Positions 1-8,193 of a stretch of DNA of 64,000 nt are shown piece by piece. The stretch is taken from contig JADJCX010000034.1 of NCBI GenBank assembly GCA_016703005.1, positions 1 to 64,000 of the forward strand, in the 5' to 3' direction. Source of the DNA: Flavobacteriales bacterium (GTDB lineage Bacteria; Bacteroidota; Bacteroidia; Flavobacteriales_F; PHOS-HE28). Every line of letters begins with the position of its first letter. Within the stretch, counting starts at the first letter, position 1. The notes below the pieces were generated by a model. The model made no database searches and was not told the origin of the DNA. It saw nothing but the letters and a program-made list of their open reading frames with translations. Both the position numbers and the translations under genes were made by a program.

Positions 1-175
1 GCCGCCATCTCCTGGCTCGCACTAACAGGCTTGTTAATGCCGGTAGGCATTCTCGCGGAAGTGTACTTCGGTGCACCCCCCGTGCTTGTGCTGGTCAGTG
101 CCATCGCCATGACGACCTCCAGTAATCTGGCTGGGTGTGTCCTTCTTGAAACTCAAACGGGACAGTGGACATTAA
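1..175 (+). CDS. C-terminal end of a membrane protein (partial, frameshifted)
   Basis: The gene is cut by the left edge of the window. The first reading frame gives two very hydrophobic stretches (about residues 2-16 and 24-36 of the visible part). After a one-base shift near position 120 the coding looks to continue as a third hydrophobic stretch (IWLGVSFLKL) with a charged tail (KRDSGH), ending at the TAA at 173-175. This is typical of an integral membrane protein C-terminus with positive residues inside. The family is not recognisable from about 57 residues. It lies directly upstream of the TetR-like regulator, but I cannot say whether they are cotranscribed. Confidence 0.4.
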
Positions 176-189
176 ACCACGCCAAGTTG

Positions 190-751
190 AGATCACGTCA
201 AGTCGCAGGCCGGAGCTCGCTGACCGAGAGCGGCTATGTTACATTCGACCAGAAGCGGCTCGCCGGGCGCATGGGTGTCAGCAGGCAGCGTTGTAGGGCA
301 TACAAAGACCAAGGAGGAGATCATGATGACCCCGTAACACTACCATCGCCCATTCAATGGATGAGCGACTGACGGAAGTAACCGTCCGTGTGAACGATCC
401 TGCAGTGCGTGTGGAGGCCATGTTCGACAGCCACTTCAAGTTCTTCACCGAGTACCCGCATTTCCTCATGGCCATTTTCGCCACCGGTGTGTTGGATCAA
501 TCACCCGCTCTGGACAAGGGCATTGCAGGGCTCATGGAAGTGAAGCGGCGCCACCTGCTTGCCACCATCAAGGAAGGTCAGTCGAAAGGCGTGTTCACCG
601 ATGCCTTCCCCGCCGAATTGCTCCGCCATGATGCCAATGGGCACCTTCCGGCTGCACATGCTCCGCTGGCGCATGAGCGGCCGCTCGTTCGACCTGACGA
701 AGAAGGGCCGCGCTGGTGAAGGTGGTGGGTGAGGCCCGTCGGACCAAATAA
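190..751 (+). pseudogene. TetR/AcrR-family regulator, broken by several frameshifts
   Basis: Fragments in all three frames assemble into one TetR-like protein. They are a helix-turn-helix piece (LAGRMGVS, near 265), a recognition-helix end in the next frame (TKTKEEIMM, near 303-330), and a TetR C-terminal segment from 357 (FDSHFKFFTEYPHF, LMEVKRRHLLATI). The last piece (MGTFRLHMLRWRMSGRSFDL, then KVVGEARRTK) stops at 749-751. No convincing start codon is visible, so the left boundary is approximate. TetR repressors commonly precede RND pump operons, so this one probably controls the TolC-MFP-RND genes downstream. At least three indels are needed. They are more likely assembly errors than decay because conserved residues persist in every fragment. 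Family assignment is moderate. Confidence 0.6.
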
Positions 752-758
752 CCAAGTG

Positions 759-1173
759 ATGAAGAAAGGACGGGTCACTCCGCTACGTGCTCGCCGCCTT
801 TGCTCCTGCTCTTCGGTGCGCTCACACTGTTCCTCCAGCATCCGTGATCTTCGACCTGTTCGGCGTTGCGGGCGGGTGAAGGGAACTACGTGCCCGTGGT
901 GGTGTGGGCCAACCTCACAGCCGGGTACCCTATGTGATGGCGGCTGTGGGCCTGCTCGCCAGGCGCTGGACCTTGAACGTACTGTTCATGGCCGTGCTGG
1001 TACTCGTTGGTGCGGGCATCGCCTTCGCTTGGCATGTATACAGCGGTGGGGTGCATGAGCAGAAGACCATCGGCGCCTTGACCTTCCGCGTGCTGTTCAC
1101 CCTTGCGCTCTACATCGGTGCCTATCGGTTGGTGCGCTCCGCGAAACTTCCTCTACAACACCCAACACCATGA
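759..1173 (+). CDS. Small four-helix membrane protein, frameshifted
   Basis: The 3' part (from about 930) is a clear membrane protein with segments such as YVMAAVGLLA, LNVLFMAVLVLVGAGIAF and VLFTLALYIGAYRLV. The 5' part begins with ATG at 759 (MKKGRV) and reaches the same protein through pieces in other frames (LRYVLAAF, VIFDLFGV, GNYVPVVVWANL), so at least two indels lie between 780 and 930. The predicted protein has about 130 residues and four transmembrane helices. Its stop overlaps the next start (ATGA-type junction at 1170), which suggests translational coupling with the lipoprotein gene and membership of the efflux operon. I do not recognise a named family and infer no function beyond membrane location. 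Confidence 0.5.
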
Positions 1174-1637
1174 GCATGAAGTTCCTTTTGCCTGCGACTC
1201 TTCTTTCCGTTACGCTCGTGCTCGCCGGTTGCGGAACGGCTGCACACGATGATCTTGCTACCGCAGAACCCGCCCAGACCGATCCCACCGACAAGCACAC
1301 CGAAGAGGTGAACGGAACCGAAGAGACACCCTCGGTCACATTGGACAATGGTCTACGCTGGAAGGCGAACCCGGAGACCACCACGGGCATCGCCAATATG
1401 TCGGCGATCCTCAGGGCGTTCGATCCGCGAGCGGGAACGCGGATACGCTGAAGGCCGCGCTGGAAGAAGAGTTCAGCTGATCTTCCGAACGCTGCACTAT
1501 GGAGGGCGAAGCCCGCAACCAGCTGCACAACCACCCTGATCCCGATCCACCACGCTGCGTGAATTCGACGGGAACGCAGCCCACGATCGGGAGGCCGTGG
1601 CCACGCACCTCGCAACGACACGACTTACTTCCAGTAG
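1170..1637 (+). CDS. Small secreted lipoprotein, frameshifted
   Basis: The N-terminus is a type II signal peptide with a lipobox (LVLAGCG, Cys about residue 21), followed by an acidic, Thr- and Glu-rich linker. A conserved-looking helical region (LDNGLRWKANPETT, GIANMSAILRAF) breaks near 1420. The rest is readable in other frames: TLKAALEEEF, then LIFRTC/TMEGEARNQLHNH, then REFDGNAA, then DTYFQ ending at TAG 1635-1637. The product would be a lipoprotein of about 155 residues, possibly all helical, sitting between the small membrane protein and TolC. No enzymatic motif is visible. Two or more indels are needed. A role linked to the efflux pump or envelope stress is only inferred from position. 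Confidence 0.5.
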
Positions 1638-1649
1638 CCCGTGATCACC

Positions 1650-2976
1650 ATGCGGCGCGCTTCCACAGCCTTGCGGATCATCATGGTGCTCTTGTTGGTC
1701 ACCCTATTGGCCGCGCAGGGATCCGCCCAGATCATGACCCTTGAACAGTGCGTTGACTCCGCACTGGCGAACGATCGGCGCGTGCGCATGGCGTCATTGG
1801 ATGAAGAAATCGCCAACCTGCGGATCGCGGAAGCAAAGGCCGGGCTGATCCCCAAAGTGCGCGGTGCGGCCGAATTCAGGCACTACACCGACCTGCCCTA
1901 CCAACTAATGCCCTCCAGCTTCTTCGGCGGGCCCGTAGGCGAATACCGCGCCGTCCAATTCGGTACCACGCAGAACATCAACGCGAACCTGCAGGCACAA
2001 ATGCCCCTGTACGATCCGCAGGTGTGGGGTGGTATCCAGATGGCCAGGGAGGGCGATCGGATGGTCGGACTACAGAGTGAACGGACACGGAAGCGGTGGT
2101 CCTGGAGGTGAGCAACGTGTACTACAACCTGCAGATAATCAGCGCGCGTTTGGCCTTCCTGGACAGCAATGTGGTGAATGCCGAAGACCTGGTACGCAAC
2201 GCGGAGCTGCTGCACGATCAGGCGCTCGCACGTGCGAGCGATGTGGACAGGCTGCGCTTGCAACACGCCCAACTCCTACCCAGCGTGAACGTGCGCGGTC
2301 GCAATACGCGCAAGCCATAGACGCCTTGCGCGTGCTGATCGGAGTTCCCGTGGATGCCCCACTGGAGGTCACGGCACCCGAGGCCGTATTGTACACAACG
2401 GCACCAACAGCGCGTTTGGGCACCGGTGTGCGCACAGCTGAACAGGCCTTGCGCTTGAAGGCGGCCGAACTACAACTGGTGAAGCGCTCACGTATTCCCA
2501 GTTTGAACGCCACTGGTCTGTATGGTACCACCGGCTTCGGCCCCATTGGTGCGGAGGACCGGTACGACTACTATCCCATCGGCTACTTCGGTGTGCAGTT
2601 GCAGGTGCCCATCTTCCAAGGAACCGTGCTGGGGAAACGGATCAAGCAAGGAACTGGAGTTGGAGCACGCCACGCTGCAACGCGATGCCGCACTTGAACG
2701 CGACGCGTTGGAACACCGCACCGCCCTGCGCGAAGAAGCCCTGGCCCGCCGTGCTCTCGCGGACAGCAATGCCAAATGGAACTGGCCGACCGCATCCACC
2801 GCAGCACACTGCTCCAACACCAGCAAGGTGTGGCCTCGCTCAGCGATATCGTACTCGCCGACCAGGCATTCTGGAACGCACAACAGAACACCATCAACGC
2901 CTTGGTTGACCTGCGCAAAGCCCAGCTGGAACTGGCGCGCATCACCGGAACACTACTGCCAACACAACGCCCATGA
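1650..2976 (+). CDS. TolC-family outer-membrane efflux protein, frameshifted
   Basis: This is the outer-membrane channel of a tripartite pump. ATG 1650 gives a signal peptide (MRRASTALRIIMVLLLV...), followed by the TolC N-terminal hallmark (MTLEQCVDSALANDRRV) and long amphipathic helices. The protein is about 440 residues, normal for the family. Reading continues through at least four frames: 1650-2090, 2096-2300, about 2295-2650, about 2650-2770 and 2776-2976. Conserved TolC features occur in each piece, including YYNLQIISARLAFLDSN, YAQAIDALRVLIGVP, a PIFQG turn and the terminal helix ALVDLRKAQLELARITG. The stop overlaps the ATG of the membrane-fusion protein at 2973. A GTG at 1641 is an alternative start. 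Sequencing indels are the likely cause of the breaks. Confidence 0.85.
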
Positions 2977-4015
2977 AACGCTGGATGATCTGGATCGCGC
3001 TGGGCGCCTTGGTCGTGCTCACGGTATGGAAGCTCGCATCCAACAAGCGCATAGTTCAGGAGCGCGTGTACCGCCACGACAAGAGCGCACCCGTGCACGT
3101 GGGTGTTGACACCGTGCGGCAGGCGCTGCTTGGGGAAGGCACCGGTACAGTGGCACGGTGGAAGCCACGCACGATGGCCGCGTGATGGCCGAAGTGCCGG
3201 GTCGCGTGGTGGCATTGGAAGTGAAAGAAGGGGAATGGGTAGAACGCGGTGCGGTGATCGCACGCCTCGACGGCGAACTGTTGCGCCTGCAGTTGGAAGC
3301 AGCGCAGGTGCAAGTGGGAGGCTTGGAAAAGGACCATGCCCGCTATACCATACTGGCGAAGGCCGATGCGGTGCAAGCCGTGCAGCTGGAGAAGACCGAC
3401 GTGGCCCTGGAGGCCGGACGGATCCAGCGTGATAACCTGAACGAACAACTGCGGCGCACCACGATTGTGGCACCGTTCAGCGGGCAGGTCGTGCAATTGC
3501 TGGTGGAAGTAGGCACCGTGCTCGCACCGTCCATGCCCGTGGCACAACTCACCGATCATCGTGCGTTGGAACTGGTGCTGCTGGTAACCGCATCGGATCG
3601 CGGTCGCTTCCGGATTGGCGATGCGCTCACGGTTGCCACAAGCGGCGCACGGAACTTGGTGGGTACGGTATCAAGCGTGGGCGATCGCGGTGATGGCGCG
3701 CACAACTTCGCCGTGCGCATCGCACTTGCTTCCTCCACCGATGATGCGATCAGACCGGGCATGTCGGCTTCGGTGCAGGCGCCGCGCAAAGGGGAAGTGC
3801 CCGGAGCGGTGATCCCGGCCAATGCGCTGATCGGTTCCACGCTCCAACCGGAGGTCTATGTGGTGCAGGACGGAATCGCCAAGCGGCGCACGATCGTGAC
3901 GACCGCCACCAGCGGTGGCCTGGTGGCCGTGGCCGAAGGCCTGAAGCCCGGTGAAATCGTAGTGACCAGTGGCTTCATCAGCCTTGCGGACGGCATGCCG
4001 GTGCGGTACCGCTGA
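2973..4015 (+). CDS. RND efflux membrane-fusion protein (HlyD/AcrA family), one frameshift
   Basis: This is the periplasmic adaptor linking the inner-membrane pump to TolC. ATG 2973 overlaps the tolC stop. The N-terminus has one membrane anchor (residues about 3-21, MIWIALGALVVLTVW). A single indel near 3145-3155 moves into the frame that carries a biotinyl-lipoyl-like half motif (GRVMAEVPGRVVALEVKEGE, VERGAVIARLD), a short coiled coil and the second lipoyl half (TIVAPFSGQVVQLLVEVG). Beta-barrel and membrane-proximal domains follow (PGMSASVQAP, GLKPGEIVVTSGF). Total length is about 347 residues, normal for an AcrA-type adaptor. It lies 32 bp before the RND pump. Confidence 0.87.
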
Positions 4016-4047
4016 CCCGTGAACACGCGATCGAACAGCAACAGACC

Positions 4048-7000
4048 ATGACCATCACCGAGATCGCCATCAAGCGGCCGTCGCTCATCATCGTCATCTT
4101 CGGTGTGTTGCTGCTGGGCGGCGTGGTGGCCTACCGCAACTTGGGTGTGGAACTCATGCCGGACTTCAACCAGCCGGTGATCACCATCCGCACCATGTAC
4201 CCCGGCGCCGCACCCGATGAAGTGGCCAACGCCGTTACGCGGCCCGTGGAGGATGCGCTCAGCGCGCTGGAGCATGTGGACTTCATCAGCAGCCGATCAC
4301 TCGCCAACGCGTCCATCGTCATCGTCAACTTCAAGTACGGCGCGAACCTCGATCTGGCTATGCAGGATGCGCAACGCCGGATCGACAACATCCGCCAGGA
4401 TCTGCCCGACGGACTACAGCCGCCGGTGATGACGAAAGTCTCGCCGAACGACCTGCCCATCATGAGCGTGAGCGCCTTGAGCGATGAGCCCGCACCACGG
4501 TTCTACCAACGCATGCAGGATGAACTGCTGCCGCGTCTGCAACAATTGAAGGGCGTGTCGGAGATCACCCTGCTCGGTGGCGAACAGCGCGAAGTGCAGG
4601 TGAAAGTGGACCAGGCGAAACTCCTGTTGTACAGGATCCCGCTCGCACACGTATCCGACGCCATCGTACGCGCCGGTCGGGAGGTGCCTGCGGGCGCGGT
4701 GCGTACCGAGTCTGCCCAGCTCACCGTGAAGCTCGCGGGCAAGCTCACCACCGTTGAGGAGATCGAAAATGTGGTGGTGGCCATTCCGGCGCCGGGCTCC
4801 GTGGTGCGCGTGAAGGATGTGGCCACCGTGGTGGATGGCATCGCCGATGCCACTTCGGTGAGCCGGTACAATGGGGAAGAAGGCATCGGCCTGCTGATCA
4901 AGAAACAAGGCGATGCGAACGCGGTGGAGGTCAGCGCCGGTATCCGCGCGGAACTCGCCAGCATTGAACAGGAGGAACAAGCATCGGCCACGCGGTTCAT
5001 CATCGCCGACGATAGCACCGATATCACCATCGAAGCGGTGAACGGCGTGCTCGTGGACCTCGGTCTCGCCGTGCTGCTGGTGTCGCTCATCATGTTGCTC
5101 TTCCTGCACAGCCTGCGCAACTCGCTCATCATCCTGGTGGCCATTCCGGCTTCGCTGATCAGCGCGTTCGTAGCCATGGGGCTTTTCGGCTACACGCTGA
5201 ACCTGATGACGCTGCTGGCCATGTCGCTCATCATCGGCATCCTCGTGGACGATTCCATCGTGGTGCTGGAGAACATCCAGCGGTACCTCGACAAGGGCGA
5301 GGACAGAAAGAGCGCCGCGATCAAGGGCCGTGCGGAGATCGGTTTTTCCGCCTTGTCCATAACACTGGTGGATGTGGTGGTTTTCCTGCCCATCCTCTTC
5401 GTGCAGGTTTTCGTGGCCGACCTGCTGAAGCAGTTCAGTGTGGTGGTGGTGGTGTCCACGCTCATGAGCCTCTTCGTCAGCTTCACCCTTACGCCGTGGC
5501 TCGCATCGCGCCTTGGCCGGAAGGAGGAACTGGAACCGACCAACGTGTACAATCGGGTGCTCATCCGCTTCGAACACGGCCTCGATGCGCTCAACAACTG
5601 GTATGCGCGGAAACTGGGTTGGGTGCTCGCGCACAAGCTGGCCTTCCTCGGTATCGTGCTCCTCCTCTTCGTGGGGACTGGCGCTGTGGTGAAGCAGGGC
5701 ATCATGGGCAAGGAGCTCATTGCTACCGGTGATCAGGGCAAGTTCCGCTTGGGCCTGGAATACGACAAGAGCACGGCGCTGCACGCCAACAATGCGCGCT
5801 CGCGGAAAGTGGAGACCCTCCTGCTCGCGCAACCTGAAGTCGCCTCCGTGTTCAGCAACGTGGGCGGCGCCAGCAGCGGCATCGGCAGCATGGGCGTGGG
5901 GGCCGAGCACCGCACCGAACTCACCGTGCAACTGGTGCCGCGCGCTGAACGGGGCAACGAAAGTTCCGACGCGTACATGATGCGCATCCGCCGCGTGTTG
6001 CAGGACAGCTTTCCGTCCGTCGATATCACCATGGCCGCGATCGGCCTCATCCCGCGCACCGCACCCGTGGAGATCACCCTCAGCGGTGCGGACCCTGCTG
6101 TCGTGATGCGCACCGCACGCGAATTGAAGGACACCCTCATCGGCATTCCCGGTGCCAACAACGTGCGCTTGAGCATCGAGACCGGAAGCCCCGAACTGCA
6201 AGTGTTCCTTGACCGAGATGAAATGGCACGCCTCGGTCTGAACACCTCGGTGGTGGGTACCACGCTGCGCAATGCCTTCGCGGGCAACGACGATGCGCTG
6301 CTGTACGAAGCAGGCACCGAACACACCGTGCGCATCCGCTTGGACGACTTCGATCGGCGCGAAGCGCGCGATGTGGAACAACTGCTCTTCATCAACCCGG
6401 CCGGACTTCCTGTGCGGCTCGCCCAGTTCGCCCGCGTGGAGCGGCACGATCCGCCCACATTGGTGGAGCGCATGGACCGCCAGAACGCTGTGACCCTCAC
6501 CGCCGATGCGTTGGGCCGAGGCTCAGGTACCGTGGCCGATGAAGTGGTGGCCTACATCAACGCCAACCCGTTGCCCACCGGCGTGAAAATGGTGTGGGGC
6601 AGCGACATCAAACGGCAGAACGACAGCTTCGGCGCCTTGGGCAGTGCGCTGCTCATTTCGTTCATCCTCGTGTACCTCATCATGGTGGCGTTGTACGATA
6701 GCTTCCTCTACCCGCTCGTGGTGCTCTTCTCCATTCCGGTCGCGGTCATCGGCGCCTTCCTCGCGCTCAACCTCACGCTCTCCACGCTCAGCCTGTTCAC
6801 GCTACTGGGCCTGATCATGCTGCTGGGCCTGGTGGCCAAGAACGCGATCCTGATCGTGGACCGCACCAATCAACTGAAAGAACAGGGTAAGCACTACCGC
6901 GATGCCTTGATCGAAGCCGGCCGCACACGCCTGCGACCGATCCTGATGACCACCGTGGCGATGGTCTTCGGCATGCTGCCCATCGCACTGGCCTCCGGTA

Positions 7001-7176
7001 CCGCCAGCGAGTGGAAGAACGGACTGGCCTGGGTCATCATCGGCGGCCTCACCAGTTCCATGCTGCTCACCGTGTTCTTGGTGCCCGTGGTGTACTACGC
7101 AGTGGATGCGGTGAAGGAGCGGGTCGGGAAATGGAAGGTCGCGAGGAGTACGAGGGCCGAGAACCAACCGAGCTGA
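4048..7176 (+). CDS. RND-family efflux pump, inner-membrane transporter (AcrB-like)
   Basis: A full-length proton-driven resistance-nodulation-division transporter of 1042 residues. The N-terminus (IAIKRPSLIIVIFGVLLLGG) is the canonical TM1, followed by LGVELMPDFNQPVI and YPGAAPDEV. The proton-relay acidic pair in TM4 is D401-D402 (GILVDDSIVVLENIQ). The TM10 lysine is K931 (GLVAKNAILIVDR), and the C-terminal TM12 segment is LLTVFLVPVVYYAVDAV. Two large periplasmic loops follow TM1 and TM7, as in AcrB. The sequence resembles the hydrophobe/amphiphile branch more than heavy-metal CzcA, which usually differs around TM4. Substrates cannot be read from sequence. A short duplicate of its last 40 codons occurs at 8007-8141. 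Confidence 0.97.
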   Translation: MTITEIAIKRPSLIIVIFGVLLLGGVVAYRNLGVELMPDFNQPVITIRTMYPGAAPDEVANAVTRPVEDALSALEHVDFISSRSLANASIVIVNFKYGANLDLAMQDAQRRIDNIRQDLPDGLQPPVMTKVSPNDLPIMSVSALSDEPAPRFYQRMQDELLPRLQQLKGVSEITLLGGEQREVQVKVDQAKLLLYRIPLAHVSDAIVRAGREVPAGAVRTESAQLTVKLAGKLTTVEEIENVVVAIPAPGSVVRVKDVATVVDGIADATSVSRYNGEEGIGLLIKKQGDANAVEVSAGIRAELASIEQEEQASATRFIIADDSTDITIEAVNGVLVDLGLAVLLVSLIMLLFLHSLRNSLIILVAIPASLISAFVAMGLFGYTLNLMTLLAMSLIIGILVDDSIVVLENIQRYLDKGEDRKSAAIKGRAEIGFSALSITLVDVVVFLPILFVQVFVADLLKQFSVVVVVSTLMSLFVSFTLTPWLASRLGRKEELEPTNVYNRVLIRFEHGLDALNNWYARKLGWVLAHKLAFLGIVLLLFVGTGAVVKQGIMGKELIATGDQGKFRLGLEYDKSTALHANNARSRKVETLLLAQPEVASVFSNVGGASSGIGSMGVGAEHRTELTVQLVPRAERGNESSDAYMMRIRRVLQDSFPSVDITMAAIGLIPRTAPVEITLSGADPAVVMRTARELKDTLIGIPGANNVRLSIETGSPELQVFLDRDEMARLGLNTSVVGTTLRNAFAGNDDALLYEAGTEHTVRIRLDDFDRREARDVEQLLFINPAGLPVRLAQFARVERHDPPTLVERMDRQNAVTLTADALGRGSGTVADEVVAYINANPLPTGVKMVWGSDIKRQNDSFGALGSALLISFILVYLIMVALYDSFLYPLVVLFSIPVAVIGAFLALNLTLSTLSLFTLLGLIMLLGLVAKNAILIVDRTNQLKEQGKHYRDALIEAGRTRLRPILMTTVAMVFGMLPIALASGTASEWKNGLAWVIIGGLTSSMLLTVFLVPVVYYAVDAVKERVGKWKVARSTRAENQPS

Positions 7177-7236
7177 CAACGATCAGGTTCCAGCGCAGTA
7201 CATAAAGAGAACTTCAACCGCCAACAACCACATAAC

Positions 7237-7974
7237 ATGGAGAAGACCGCGATCAACCCCAAGCTTCGCGCCGCGATCAAACTGCGCCATCTGGTGGAAG
7301 CCATCAGTACGGACTGGGGGCAGTTGGCCACCGTTGGGGTTACCGTGCGCAAGCAACTAGCGGAGGCCGGTGAACTGATGAAGGCCCATGGCGATGAACA
7401 CCGGCGCGCCCGATTCGACACCCTTGCTGCCGCCATACAGGTGGAGTCCACCGCCGTGGAGGCCATGCTGAGCAATGCCGACAAGGCCTTGAAACAGGGA
7501 TCGCCGATCGACCCGTCCACGGACTGGGGCACCATGCAAAGTCACTTGCGTGCCGTGGAAGCCTTGTTCCGCCAGATGCAGGAGCTCTGTGCTGATGCAT
7601 CCGACCCTACGAACGCCAGCGACTGGCAAGCCTTGTGGACCGTGGTGCGTGCGAACTTGGCGGTGATACATGGCATCTGCACATCAGCATACCTCAAGGC
7701 ACGCATGATCGCCGAACTGAGCGGCGAGGAAGCCGATGAACTCACCCGGACCATCATCAAGCACATCCCACGCAGCTTTTCACTTGCAGAGGCCGACCGC
7801 TACGAGCATGACTACCTCGCTGCCATGGACCAGATCAAGGAGGACTCCGCAAAGAAGTCCAACCTCTGGGATCGCTTCCTGAACATCCTGGCCGGCATGG
7901 TGCCCTTCGAGGAAAGCCCGGCGGAACGCGTGATGATGCAACGCTGGATCGAAGGTGAGAAGGGAGCGTTGTAA
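7237..7974 (+). CDS. Hypothetical alpha-helical protein, 245 residues
   Basis: I do not recognise a family. The predicted product has no signal peptide or membrane helix and looks almost entirely helical, rich in Ala, Leu and Glu, with amphipathic repeats such as LMKAHGDEHRRARFDTLAA and a long central helix pair around residues 60-140. Trp residues are spread evenly (DWGQL, DWGTM, DWQALW, LWDRF). It begins 60 bp after the RND gene and is followed by a leftover copy of the RND C-terminus, so it sits between two homologous tails. Codon use matches its neighbours. It may be cotranscribed with the pump, but no functional link is visible. Confidence 0.8.
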   Translation: MEKTAINPKLRAAIKLRHLVEAISTDWGQLATVGVTVRKQLAEAGELMKAHGDEHRRARFDTLAAAIQVESTAVEAMLSNADKALKQGSPIDPSTDWGTMQSHLRAVEALFRQMQELCADASDPTNASDWQALWTVVRANLAVIHGICTSAYLKARMIAELSGEEADELTRTIIKHIPRSFSLAEADRYEHDYLAAMDQIKEDSAKKSNLWDRFLNILAGMVPFEESPAERVMMQRWIEGEKGAL

Positions 7975-8006
7975 TAAGTCAGCGTGGACGCCTGATACCG
8001 CAAACC

Positions 8007-8141
8007 CTTACCAATAGCACCGCCAGTGAGTGGAAGAACGGCCTGGCTATGATCATCGTTGGCCTTCCCAGCTCCCTGCTGCTAACCGTGTTCCTGGTGC
8101 CCGTGGTGTACTACGCCGTGGATGCGTTGAAGGAGCAATAG
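8007..8141 (+). pseudogene. Orphan C-terminal fragment of an RND pump gene
   Basis: Translation of this stretch gives TASEWKNGLAMIIVGLPSS then LLLTVFLVPVVYYAVDALKE and a TAG at 8139-8141. It matches residues about 985-1027 of the RND pump (TASEWKNGLAWVIIGGLTSS and LLTVFLVPVVYYAVDAVKE), with roughly 80 percent nucleotide identity to 7000-7120 by eye. No start codon or upstream homology is present. It is the last ~45 codons of a second RND gene whose body is gone, or the trace of a recombination or duplication event that left the 7237-7974 gene between two RND tails. Confidence 0.75.
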
Positions 8142-8193
8142 GAAGTGAGGTGGGTTTCGGCGGTCCTGCTTCCGGACTGAACGAGTATCTAAC

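Noticed and set aside
4414..6447. Long open frame of 677 codons on the minus strand
   Set aside because: It lies entirely opposite the RND pump gene and has the His/Glu/Gln-rich composition typical of the complement of a GC-rich coding sequence. No start or conserved motif is visible.
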